Below, piece after piece: positions 1 to 5,704 of a stretch of DNA of 6,812 nt. Within the stretch, counting starts at the first letter, position 1. Each line of letters begins with the position of its first letter. The position numbers were made by a program, and so were the translations under genes. The notes beneath the pieces were generated by a model. The model saw nothing but the letters and a program-made list of their open reading frames with translations, was not told the DNA's origin and did no database searches. Origin of the DNA: Thalassolituus sp. (GTDB lineage Bacteria > Pseudomonadota > Gammaproteobacteria > Pseudomonadales > Oceanobacteraceae); contig JARGOI010000129.1 of NCBI GenBank assembly GCA_029212275.1, positions 1-6,812 on the forward strand. Reading direction: 5' to 3'.

Positions 1-393
1 TACGGCGTTGCAGATGGTTCTTATCAGGCTGCCGGTGGGATATCAGGTCTGACAAAACTTGCTACTTCTTTTTATTATTATATGGATTCTTTGCCTGAGG
101 CCACTGTAATTAGAAGTATGCATAAATCTGATCTTGATTTGTCGGTAAAGAAGTTAGCGTATTTTTTATCTGGCTGGTTGGGAGGCCCAAAACTCTATTC
201 AGAAAACTTCGGTAGCATTGCTCTTCCAAGAGCGCATATGCATTTAAACATTGGACGTAGCGAGTCCGCGGCATGGCTGTTGTGTATGCAAAAAGCCTTA
301 GAAGATCAGCCGTATGATGAACAATTTAAAAAATACCTAATCGCTCAGCTGCGTGTGCCTGCTGAGCGAATAGTGCTTGCTTGTAGAACTTAA
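1..393 (+). CDS. Group II truncated hemoglobin (2/2 globin), 5'-partial
   Basis: Small heme protein of the group II truncated globin family, which binds O2, NO or peroxide in the cytoplasm; the physiological role varies and is not shown here. The frame is open from base 1 with no start codon before the edge, and it begins in the pre-helix motif (YGVADGSYQAAGG), so probably only a few N-terminal residues are missing. An internal ATG at 82 is not the start, because helix B lies upstream of it. Visible in the 130 residues: FY at 24-25 (Tyr25 as TyrB10), His41 where CD1 should be, the FLSGWLGGPKLY block at 55-66 typical of group II, His79 as proximal HisF8, and Trp92 as the TrpG8 that marks group II. 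The C-terminal LRVPAERI is common in this family. TAA at 391-393, five bases from the convergent channel gene. Position assignments are by memory of the family, not a computed alignment. Confidence 0.92.
   Translation, partial: YGVADGSYQAAGGISGLTKLATSFYYYMDSLPEATVIRSMHKSDLDLSVKKLAYFLSGWLGGPKLYSENFGSIALPRAHMHLNIGRSESAAWLLCMQKALEDQPYDEQFKKYLIAQLRVPAERIVLACRT
328..369 (-). terminator. Candidate terminator of the mscS-family gene, inside the globin 3' coding end
   Basis: TCGCTCAGC at 341-349 and GCTGAGCGA at 361-369 form a perfect 9-bp GC-rich stem with an 11-nt loop. Read on the minus strand, 30 bases after the channel stop codon, the stem is followed by TTAGGTA and then a run of six T (complement of A328-333). 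The 7-nt gap between stem and T-run is longer than in a standard intrinsic terminator, so activity may be weak. On the plus strand the T-run after the globin stop (394-400) lies 24 nt past the stem, too far to be classical. Confidence 0.35.
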
Positions 394-398
394 TTTTT

Positions 399-1709
399 TT
401 ATTTAGCCATTTCTTTGGCATTTAAGATGGTGACTTCGCGCTGAGGGAATGGCATTTCTACGCCATTTTCTCTAAGAGTTTCGAAGATGATTAAGAGTAA
501 ATCGCCACCCACACGATTTTTGCCATCGTCAATACCATCAATCCAGAACTCAACAAACATATTGACGCCGGAATCACCAAAGCTATCTATCTCGCAATCG
601 GGACGTTCTTCAATGGGAATCTCTTCTCCAGCGATCACTTGTGGATGCTTAGCGACAGCTTCTTTGACGTACTCTACCATGCTGCGAATATCGGTCGCAT
701 AAGGGACGCTAAAGTCTACTCGATAGCGTTGTTTTGGATCTTTGTGAGACCAGTTGATCAGTAAATTAGAAATAAACATTTCGTTGGGTACGAGAATATC
801 TTTGCCATCATAGGTTTCTAAAACGGCATAGCGCATTCTAAATTCGCGTACGAATCCCTTTTGTCCATTATCCAGTTCTACGTAGTCACCAACAGTCAGT
901 GATCTGTCTAATAAAATGATAATGCCTGAGATAAAGTTGGAAGCAATGGACTGCAAACCAAGACCAATACCCACACCTAACGCACCACCAAACACTGCTA
1001 AAGTGGTAAGATTTATACCCATAACATTCAGTAGCAGCAACACGATGATGCAGAAAAGTGCGACTTCAAATAACTTAGAAAAAACTTCTTTGGTCGGAAC
1101 ATCTAAAGCGGCTTGCTTCTGAATGATGGTCTTGCCAAATTGATTTGAAACACGCCCTAACCAGAATAAAAATGAACCAAATATTAAGACTCGGAAGAAA
1201 CCATAGGCGGAGATGTTGACGTTGCCAACATTAATTGAAATACTTTCAAGTATGGTGATAAAAGATGGTAACAGCCCGGTCACTTGCAAAAATATGATCG
1301 GTAAGCCGATCCATCGAAATAACTGAGCTGCAAGTTGGTTTGCCACAAAAGCTGAGATGATGGAGTTGAAAAATAATAAAACGGAGATGGCTAGCGTTAT
1401 ATCTAGCAGCCAAAATTTCATATCAAAATTATTTGTGATTTCGGATGCTATTTTTAATGCAATAATAGCAAAGAATGGAGTAAGTATGCCTCCTATGCGA
1501 AAAAGGAACCTTCTTACTGGGTGTGAACTATCAGTAGGTTCGTTTTTTAATGCACGAATATTATTTCGAATGCCAAAAGATACTGTAAAAGCAATCAAAT
1601 AGATTGCCACAATAGTAATCAATTGATAGTAAGTTTGCACGTTCGACAAAGCTGAGCTGATGAAATTGGATAGCTCATTCAGCATGTTGTTTAGGCTTTC
1701 TAATCCCAT
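399..1709 (-). CDS. MscS-family mechanosensitive ion channel, 436 aa
   Basis: Inner-membrane channel of the small-conductance mechanosensitive family, which opens under membrane tension and releases solutes on hypo-osmotic shock. The first 230 residues are mostly hydrophobic, with likely membrane segments near 27-47, 72-90, 99-122, 133-152, 170-187 and 214-231. They are followed by the glycine/alanine-rich pore helix at about 236-265 (FGGALGVGIGLGLQSIASNF) and the beta domain start (LLDRSLTVGDYVEL, 266-279). The cytoplasmic domain ends with the characteristic MPFPQREV at 419-426. At 436 aa it is longer than E. coli MscS (286 aa), with extra N-terminal helices as in YbdG/YnaI-like members. The ATG at 1707-1709 is preceded by AGGAAGATAAC, a good Shine-Dalgarno. 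It is monocistronic and converges on the globin gene. Family membership is secure; conductance and ion preference cannot be read. Confidence 0.95.
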   Translation of the reverse strand: MGLESLNNMLNELSNFISSALSNVQTYYQLITIVAIYLIAFTVSFGIRNNIRALKNEPTDSSHPVRRFLFRIGGILTPFFAIIALKIASEITNNFDMKFWLLDITLAISVLLFFNSIISAFVANQLAAQLFRWIGLPIIFLQVTGLLPSFITILESISINVGNVNISAYGFFRVLIFGSFLFWLGRVSNQFGKTIIQKQAALDVPTKEVFSKLFEVALFCIIVLLLLNVMGINLTTLAVFGGALGVGIGLGLQSIASNFISGIIILLDRSLTVGDYVELDNGQKGFVREFRMRYAVLETYDGKDILVPNEMFISNLLINWSHKDPKQRYRVDFSVPYATDIRSMVEYVKEAVAKHPQVIAGEEIPIEERPDCEIDSFGDSGVNMFVEFWIDGIDDGKNRVGGDLLLIIFETLRENGVEMPFPQREVTILNAKEMAK

Positions 1710-1760
1710 GTTATCTTCCTATATACTGCTTTAAGATAAATCATGAGATTACTATGCTTT

Positions 1761-1790
1761 AGTATATAGTCCTATTGTTTTATCTATAAA
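1761..1790 (-). promoter_or_regulatory. Possible sigma-70 promoter for the mscS-family gene
   Basis: On the minus strand a TATACT hexamer (complement of 1761-1766, 5/6 to TATAAT) lies about 52 bases before the ATG, with TTTATA (complement of 1785-1790, 4/6 to TTGACA) 18 bp upstream. The region is AT-rich, so chance matches are likely; the -10 is the stronger half. Confidence 0.35.
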
Positions 1791-1791
1791 T

Positions 1792-2157
1792 ATGGCAGTC
1801 AGTAAGGTAGCACAAAGATCACCACACAAATTGGCAGTTATTGAAATCCCTGTGCTACCCAAACGCTTCGCGGTAGTTGTGCGCCGTAATATTTGGCCAT
1901 TTCAAATTCTGTGTGGTGAATCCTCCAGTGGGATAGTGTACTGATGGCTTGATGGTGAAGCAGATAAAGAGTGGATCCTGCTGAATGATATTGCTATGAG
2001 ACTGACCAATGGCGAGCTTGGTAGAGATGATAAAAATGTCGGTTCTCGTTATCGTTTTCAGGTGATTAATGAAAATAAAAACACGGACGAAATTACCCGC
2101 TTTGATGATTTTCTATCGTTCGGTTATCGCGGCCAGAACACAGTATTTAAGAATTGA
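1792..2157 (+). pseudogene. Broken reading frame with one in-frame TGA; unrecognised product
   Basis: From ATG 1792 a frame runs 50 codons to TGA (1942-1944), resumes directly in the same frame with TGG CTT GAT GGT GAA, and continues for 70 more codons to TGA 2155-2157. Reading through the internal stop gives a 121-position protein; a TGG-to-TGA change would restore a Trp-Trp pair. The second half looks more protein-like: acidic, with few rare residues (DGEADKEWILLND, then RYRFQVINENKN and a C-terminal FGYRGQNTVFKN). I do not recognise a family. No Shine-Dalgarno precedes ATG 1792 or the internal ATG 1996. The first half overlaps the palindrome at 1817-1922 and may not be coding at all. Most likely a decayed gene remnant; a genuine TGA readthrough or a sequencing error is possible. 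Confidence 0.35.
1806..1922. repeat. Imperfect palindrome / interlocked inverted repeats
   Basis: Two overlapping inverted-repeat pairs are present. Pair A is GGTAGCACA (1806-1814) with TGTGCTACC (1851-1859), 9 bp perfect. Pair B is GATCACCACACA (1817-1828) with TGTGTGGTGAATC (1910-1922), 12 bp with a single bulged A, of which 10 bp are perfect. Inside pair B, TTGAAAT (1841-1847) pairs with ATTTCAA (1899-1905), and CTACC (1855-1859) with GGTAG (1872-1876) around a CGCTTCGCG mini-palindrome (1864-1872). Pair A and pair B together have pseudoknot topology; pair A and the CTACC/GGTAG stem are mutually exclusive. This could be a MITE- or REP-like element, a structured RNA or a DNA cruciform. No flanking target duplication was seen. 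Confidence 0.5.
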
Positions 2158-2396
2158 AAGTTACGACGTTAATTTAATTTTAATGCGATGCTCTAGCTTG
2201 GACGACGTGAAAGAAAACCAATCACCTTAATGATGAGTGTTAGGGTGACTGTTTGTGGATAGCGATACGACTGCCGCAGCGAGCATTCAAAATCTTTCTG
2301 AAATACTGATGAAAAATAATATATTGATAACATTTCTCCCCATTGCCCATATACGCCCTAAATTAGAACCATCTTTCGTTCAGTCCATGGCTTAGG
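2158..2396. other. Intergenic stretch without a recognisable gene
   Basis: AT-rich sequence with stops in all frames and no RNA gene that I recognise. It contains an AT-only run near 2169-2182, the hairpin at 2222-2248, and a 46-codon frame from GTG 2255 to TAG 2393-2395. That small frame has an SD-like AGGGTGA (2242-2248) six bases ahead, buried in the hairpin's 3' arm. I do not call the small frame as a gene because its length is within chance and its product matches nothing I know. Confidence 0.5.
2222..2248. terminator. Hairpin, possible weak terminator
   Basis: TCACCTTAA (2222-2230) pairs with TTAGGGTGA (2240-2248): 9 bp including one G-U pair as plus-strand RNA, with a 9-nt loop. On the plus strand it is followed by CTGTTTGT, a poor U-tract. 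On the minus strand it is followed by TTGGTTTTCTTTC, a better but interrupted one. It lies 65 bp after the end of the broken frame at 2157, so it may be that gene's old terminator. Confidence 0.3.
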
Positions 2397-2424
2397 TTGC
2401 CCTATCATCTCACCCCCGTATAAT
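2397..2424 (+). promoter_or_regulatory. Sigma-70 promoter of the SulP-Usp-sigma-anti-sigma operon
   Basis: A consensus TATAAT (2419-2424) is preceded at 16 bp by TTGCCC (2397-2402, 4/6 to TTGACA). Transcription would start near 2431, giving a leader of about 52 nt before the ATG at 2483. Because the -10 itself overlaps an in-frame ATG (2423-2425), that ATG cannot be in the message from this promoter. No clear ECF-type promoter was found upstream, so autoregulation by the operon's own sigma factor is not supported by eye. Confidence 0.6.
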
Positions 2425-2482
2425 GCCAAGCCTTCTGCCCTGTGTTTTCTTGGGCTACGTAATTCTATTAAGTGAGCAAAGC

Positions 2483-3970
2483 ATGCTGAATTCTATAAAG
2501 CGCGACTGGTTATCAAACATTCGCGGCGACATGTTGGCGGGCACGGTTGTGGCGTTGGCATTGATTCCCGAGGCCATCGCCTTTTCTATTATTGCCGGTG
2601 TTGACCCTAAGGTCGGCTTGTATGCTTCGTTTTGTATTGCGGTGATCATTTCTTTTGTGGGTGGTCGCCCCGGAATGATCTCTGCGGCAACAGGCGCGAT
2701 GGCATTGCTGATGGTGACCTTGGTAAAAGAGCATGGCCTCGAATATCTGTTAGCCGCGTCGCTACTGACAGGGGTGCTGCAAATATTTGCGGGGTATCTA
2801 AAGCTCGGCGATTTAATGCGCTTTGTGTCTAAGTCCGTCGTGACGGGGTTTGTGAATGCATTGGCGATTTTGATTTTTATGGCACAACTACCCGAGCTAA
2901 CCAATGTAACCTGGCACGTGTACGCTATGACCGTCGCAGGTTTGGGGATCATTTATTTATTTCCATATATACCGAAAATAGGCAGTTGGTTACCTTCGCC
3001 ATTGGTTTGTATTGTCACCATTACTGCCGTGGCGATGTACTTTGGTATCGACGTACGCACCGTTGCCGATATGGGTGAACTGCCAGATACCTTACCTATT
3101 TTCTTGTGGCCGGATGTACCACTAACGCTAGAAACTTTGTGGATTATTTTGCCTTACTCGGCGGCGCTTGCAGCGGTGGGGTTGCTTGAGTCGATGATGA
3201 CCGCAACTATTGTAGATGAGTTAACGGATACCAGCAGTGATAAAAATCGCGAGTGTAAAGGGCAAGGGGTTGCGAATATTGGCTCTTCATTACTTGGTGG
3301 TATGGCCGGTTGCGCCATGATTGGTCAGTCGATTATCAACGTTAAATCGGGTGGTCGTGGGCGTTTGTCGACCTTTATCGCCGGCCTTTTTTTGCTAATT
3401 ATGGTGGTTTTTCTTGATGATTTGATTGGCCAGATTCCGATGGCAGCGCTTGTCGCGGTGATGATTATGGTGTCGATTGGTACCTTCTCATGGGATTCCA
3501 TTGTTAATCTTAAAAAGCATCCCATCTCGACCAATATTGTGATGTTGGCAACGGTCACAGTGGTCGTAGCGACGCACAATTTGGCCTTGGGTGTGTTTGT
3601 TGGGGTGTTGTTGGCCTCCATGTTTTTTGCCAATAAAATCGGCCGTTATATGGTGGTTAAAAATGATCAACAAGAGCCGGGTCAGCGCACGTATCATGTG
3701 AAGGGGCAGGTGTTTTTTGCGTCATCCGATGCCTTCGCTAATTCTTTTGATTTCCGTGAAGCAGTGACACGGGTTACGATTGATTTAACCCATGCGCATT
3801 TTTGGGATATCACCTCGGTCTCGGCGTTAGATAAAGTTGTGATTAAATTTAGGCGTGAAGGTTCGGAGGTGGATTTGATTGGATTAAACGAAGCCAGCGC
3901 GACCATTGTCGACCGATTTGGAGTGCACGATAAACCCGAAGAAGTCGAAAAATTATTAAGCGGTCATTAA
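2483..3970 (+). CDS. SulP-family inorganic anion transporter with C-terminal STAS domain, 495 aa
   Basis: Inner-membrane SulP (SLC26-type) transporter; family members move sulfate, bicarbonate or other anions, and the substrate cannot be told from sequence alone. Family signatures: ALALIPEAIAFSIIAGVDP (24-42), GLYASF (45-50), GGRPGMISAATGAMA (60-74), and GQSIINVKSGGRGRLS (281-296). About a dozen hydrophobic segments span 15-385. A STAS domain fills 401-495; its phosphosite-type loop reads DLTHAHFWDITSVSALD (434-450), with Thr444/Ser445 where regulated Ser/Thr residues sit in anti-sigma-antagonist STAS proteins. A longer frame from ATG 2423 adds 20 residues but lacks a Shine-Dalgarno and overlaps the promoter -10. 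ATG 2483 has AAGTGAG six bases upstream and starts in the usual SulP position, so I chose it. First gene of a four-gene operon; 12 bp separate it from the Usp gene, a pairing common for SulP transporters. Confidence 0.93.
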   Translation: MLNSIKRDWLSNIRGDMLAGTVVALALIPEAIAFSIIAGVDPKVGLYASFCIAVIISFVGGRPGMISAATGAMALLMVTLVKEHGLEYLLAASLLTGVLQIFAGYLKLGDLMRFVSKSVVTGFVNALAILIFMAQLPELTNVTWHVYAMTVAGLGIIYLFPYIPKIGSWLPSPLVCIVTITAVAMYFGIDVRTVADMGELPDTLPIFLWPDVPLTLETLWIILPYSAALAAVGLLESMMTATIVDELTDTSSDKNRECKGQGVANIGSSLLGGMAGCAMIGQSIINVKSGGRGRLSTFIAGLFLLIMVVFLDDLIGQIPMAALVAVMIMVSIGTFSWDSIVNLKKHPISTNIVMLATVTVVVATHNLALGVFVGVLLASMFFANKIGRYMVVKNDQQEPGQRTYHVKGQVFFASSDAFANSFDFREAVTRVTIDLTHAHFWDITSVSALDKVVIKFRREGSEVDLIGLNEASATIVDRFGVHDKPEEVEKLLSGH

Positions 3971-3982
3971 GGGATAATAACA

Positions 3983-4834
3983 ATGAGCCAAATTACTGCA
4001 TGTATTGATGGATCACTAGAATCCTCAGCGGTGTGTGATGCTGCGTCTTGGGTGAGCCATAAGCTGAAAACCCCTGTTACTTTACTCCATGTGTTGGAAA
4101 AAAATCCACAGGTGGAAACGGACATGTCAGGTAACATTGGTTTAGGCAGTCGCGAGCATTTGCTCAAGCAATTGACTCATTTGGATGCAGAACGAGCACG
4201 CTTGGCTTTAGAACATGGTCGTTTGCTACTCGAAGAAGCGCGTGCGCGAATAATCAGCGATGGCGTATCTGAGGTAGAAACCTTACAACGCCATGGTCGC
4301 CTAAGTGATGAAGTGCTGACCCTCGAAAGTGCAACACGCGTTTTGGTGCTGGGACGCCAAGGAGCGGGGCACAAAGACGTGGCCATGTCTTCCTTGGGCA
4401 GTCAGATAGAAACCATCTTACGTTCAGTCTCTTGCCCTGTGTTAGTGACGACGGGCAGCTTTAGCGCACCGCGTCAGTTTATGGTGGCATATGATGGCAG
4501 TGACGCCGCCGAACGAGCAATGCAGTCGTATTCTCATAGCCCTTTGTTAACAGATGCGACTTGTCATTTAGTGATGGTGAACCACGATGACGAAGAGCAC
4601 CGTCGCAAATTACAAGAAGCCGCTGACACTCTCGCTAAGAAAGGCATTGAGGTGATTACCTCGCATACGCAAGGTGATGTATTAAAAACCTTAAAGCATT
4701 ATCAGCGAGAAAATGACATCGACTTAATGGTCATGGGTGCTTACGGCCACTCACGTATTCGTCAATTCTTTTTGGGATCTCATACACGCAATATGCTCAG
4801 CCACAGCGTGATTCCCTTGCTTTTATTGCGCTAA
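3983..4834 (+). CDS. Tandem-domain universal stress protein (UspA family), 283 aa
   Basis: Cytoplasmic stress protein with two UspA domains in one chain (about 3-157 and 166-283). The second domain keeps the full nucleotide-binding loop, G252-x2-G255-x9-G265-S266 (GAYGHSRIRQFFLGS), and a VAYDGSD start at 168-174, so it probably binds ATP. The first domain has ACIDGS at 6-11 and a looser loop (GRQGAG at 124-129, GS at 139-140): the last glycine spacing fits but the first is shifted, suggesting weak or no nucleotide binding. About 50 charged, helix-prone residues (57-106) expand domain 1. The Shine-Dalgarno AAGGGAT overlaps the SulP stop codon, giving close coupling. Adjacent location suggests that it modulates or reports on the SulP transporter; this is inference. 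Confidence 0.93.
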   Translation: MSQITACIDGSLESSAVCDAASWVSHKLKTPVTLLHVLEKNPQVETDMSGNIGLGSREHLLKQLTHLDAERARLALEHGRLLLEEARARIISDGVSEVETLQRHGRLSDEVLTLESATRVLVLGRQGAGHKDVAMSSLGSQIETILRSVSCPVLVTTGSFSAPRQFMVAYDGSDAAERAMQSYSHSPLLTDATCHLVMVNHDDEEHRRKLQEAADTLAKKGIEVITSHTQGDVLKTLKHYQRENDIDLMVMGAYGHSRIRQFFLGSHTRNMLSHSVIPLLLLR

Positions 4835-4839
4835 TACTC

Positions 4840-5433
4840 ATGCCTATCGGTGGATTGTCCGACGCGCAATATCAACAACTCCATGATGACATGTTACGCT
4901 TTGCACGTTTGCAGCTGAGTGACGATGAGGCTGCCGCCGATGCTGTGCAAGAAGCCATGGTAGGTGCTTTGCGTAACGCGCAATCTTTCAAAAGTGAAGC
5001 CAGTTTTAAAACTTGGGTGTTTGCGATTTTAAAAAACAAAATTGCGGATTCCTTACGTAAACGTTATCGCGACCCGTTATATCAAGCTGACACCGAAAAC
5101 GACTGTAAGAAATGTGAGTCATCCGACGACCAATGGTTTAACGACAAAGATCATTGGCGTTCGAAAACTAAACCACGACGTTGGGGAGACACGGAACAAC
5201 TGACTGACAACGAACAGTTTTGGCGTGTGTTTGATGCCTGTCTTAACGATCTACCCGGCGATCAAGCGCGAGTATTTATGATGCGTGAGTTCGTGGAGTT
5301 GGAGGCTGGGGAGATTTGTGAATCATTAGCATTGTCTACGTCGAACTTACACGTATTGTTGCATCGGGCTAGGTTGCGTTTGCGCGCCTGCTTAGCCACC
5401 AGTTGGTTCGCAGAGAATCCTAGCGTTTATTAA
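4840..5433 (+). CDS. ECF-type sigma-70 family RNA polymerase sigma factor, 197 aa
   Basis: Alternative sigma factor that directs RNA polymerase to a specific promoter set. Region 2 lies at about 15-78, with the core-binding/melting stretch DAVQEAMVGALRNAQSF (34-50), FKTWVFAILKNKIAD (56-70) and a basic end (LRKRYRD). Region 4 is at about 125-185, with LNDLPGDQARVFMMRE (135-150) and a helix-turn-helix ending in NLHVLLHRARLRLRACL. The linker is long for an ECF factor, charged, and carries C89-x2-C92. It resembles the sigma family I know as TIGR02943, often next to a zinc-finger anti-sigma; that label is from memory. ATG 4840 lies 5 bp after the Usp stop, and no Shine-Dalgarno is visible, so translation probably depends on coupling to the Usp gene. 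Regulon unknown. Confidence 0.92.
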   Translation: MPIGGLSDAQYQQLHDDMLRFARLQLSDDEAAADAVQEAMVGALRNAQSFKSEASFKTWVFAILKNKIADSLRKRYRDPLYQADTENDCKKCESSDDQWFNDKDHWRSKTKPRRWGDTEQLTDNEQFWRVFDACLNDLPGDQARVFMMREFVELEAGEICESLALSTSNLHVLLHRARLRLRACLATSWFAENPSVY

Positions 5434-5439
5434 AGGAGG
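5434..5439 (+). promoter_or_regulatory. Consensus Shine-Dalgarno of the anti-sigma gene
   Basis: AGGAGG begins one base after the sigma stop codon and sits 6 bases before ATG 5446 and 9 before ATG 5449. Both starts are usable and differ by one Met. It contrasts with the sigma gene, which has no visible site. Confidence 0.7.
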
Positions 5440-5445
5440 CGTGAC

Positions 5446-5628
5446 ATGATGAATTGTAATGAGGCGACTCGTTTACTCTCAGAACAACAAGATCGTGGTT
5501 TAGATCTCAGCGAAAAAACGGCGTTGCATTTTCATACTTTAATCTGTTCCGGTTGCCGAGAATTTGGTCGACAGATGACGACCATTCGTCATCTTATCCA
5601 ACAGAAAAATAAAGATATTAAAGAATAA
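5446..5628 (+). CDS. Small zinc-finger (zf-HC2/ZAS-type) anti-sigma factor, 60 aa
   Basis: Probable partner and inhibitor of the sigma factor encoded 12 bp upstream. The chain contains the ZAS signature H30-x3-C34-x2-C37 (HTLICSGC) plus an N-terminal Cys4 within MNCNEATRLLSEQQDR, the typical start of zf-HC2 proteins. In the family these residues bind zinc, and in redox-sensing members thiol oxidation releases zinc and frees the sigma factor. There is no hydrophobic membrane segment and no extra C-terminal sensor domain: the protein is essentially only the sigma-binding module, ending in a lysine-rich tail. This points to a cytoplasmic signal, or to a partner that supplies sensing; both are inference. 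Last gene of the operon. Confidence 0.88.
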   Translation: MMNCNEATRLLSEQQDRGLDLSEKTALHFHTLICSGCREFGRQMTTIRHLIQQKNKDIKE

Positions 5629-5704
5629 CGTCGCCTGTCATATTTGTTGGTTATTTAAAATAGAGCCTAACGTCAGTTTAATGGTTTTGGATGGATCGGC
5701 TGCT
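5629..5704. other. Convergent intergenic gap, no clear terminator
   Basis: 76 bp between the anti-sigma stop and the acyltransferase stop. A 7-bp direct repeat TAACGTC occurs at 5626-5632 and 5668-5674. I see no stem followed by a T-run on either strand, so termination here may be Rho-dependent or leave overlapping antisense transcripts. Confidence 0.4.

Noticed and set aside
1357..1602. Plus-strand frame opposite mscS
   Set aside because: Antisense shadow of the membrane-spanning part of the channel gene; no start signal or domain.
1806..1922. Integron attC recombination site
   Set aside because: The palindrome lacks the RYYYAAC and GTTRRRY core ends required at its outer arms, and no integrase or cassette array is present.
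1939..1990. Selenocysteine recoding at TGA 1942
   Set aside because: Only a 4-bp GCTT/AAGC stem follows the TGA; no bacterial SECIS-like long stem with a GU-type apical loop, and the protein resembles no known selenoprotein.
2361..2392. ECF-type promoter with GAACC at 2366 for autoregulation of the operon
   Set aside because: No recognisable ECF -10 motif at 16-17 bp; the consensus sigma-70 promoter just downstream explains expression better.
2455..2952. 165-codon minus-strand frame
   Set aside because: It lies wholly antisense to the SulP gene, whose family motifs are unmistakable; it shows no domain and no ribosome site.
5629..5704. Terminator in the convergent gap after the anti-sigma gene
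   Set aside because: The only inverted pairs are 4 bp (AGCC/GGCT) and lack a T-run; the TAACGTC repeats are direct, not inverted.
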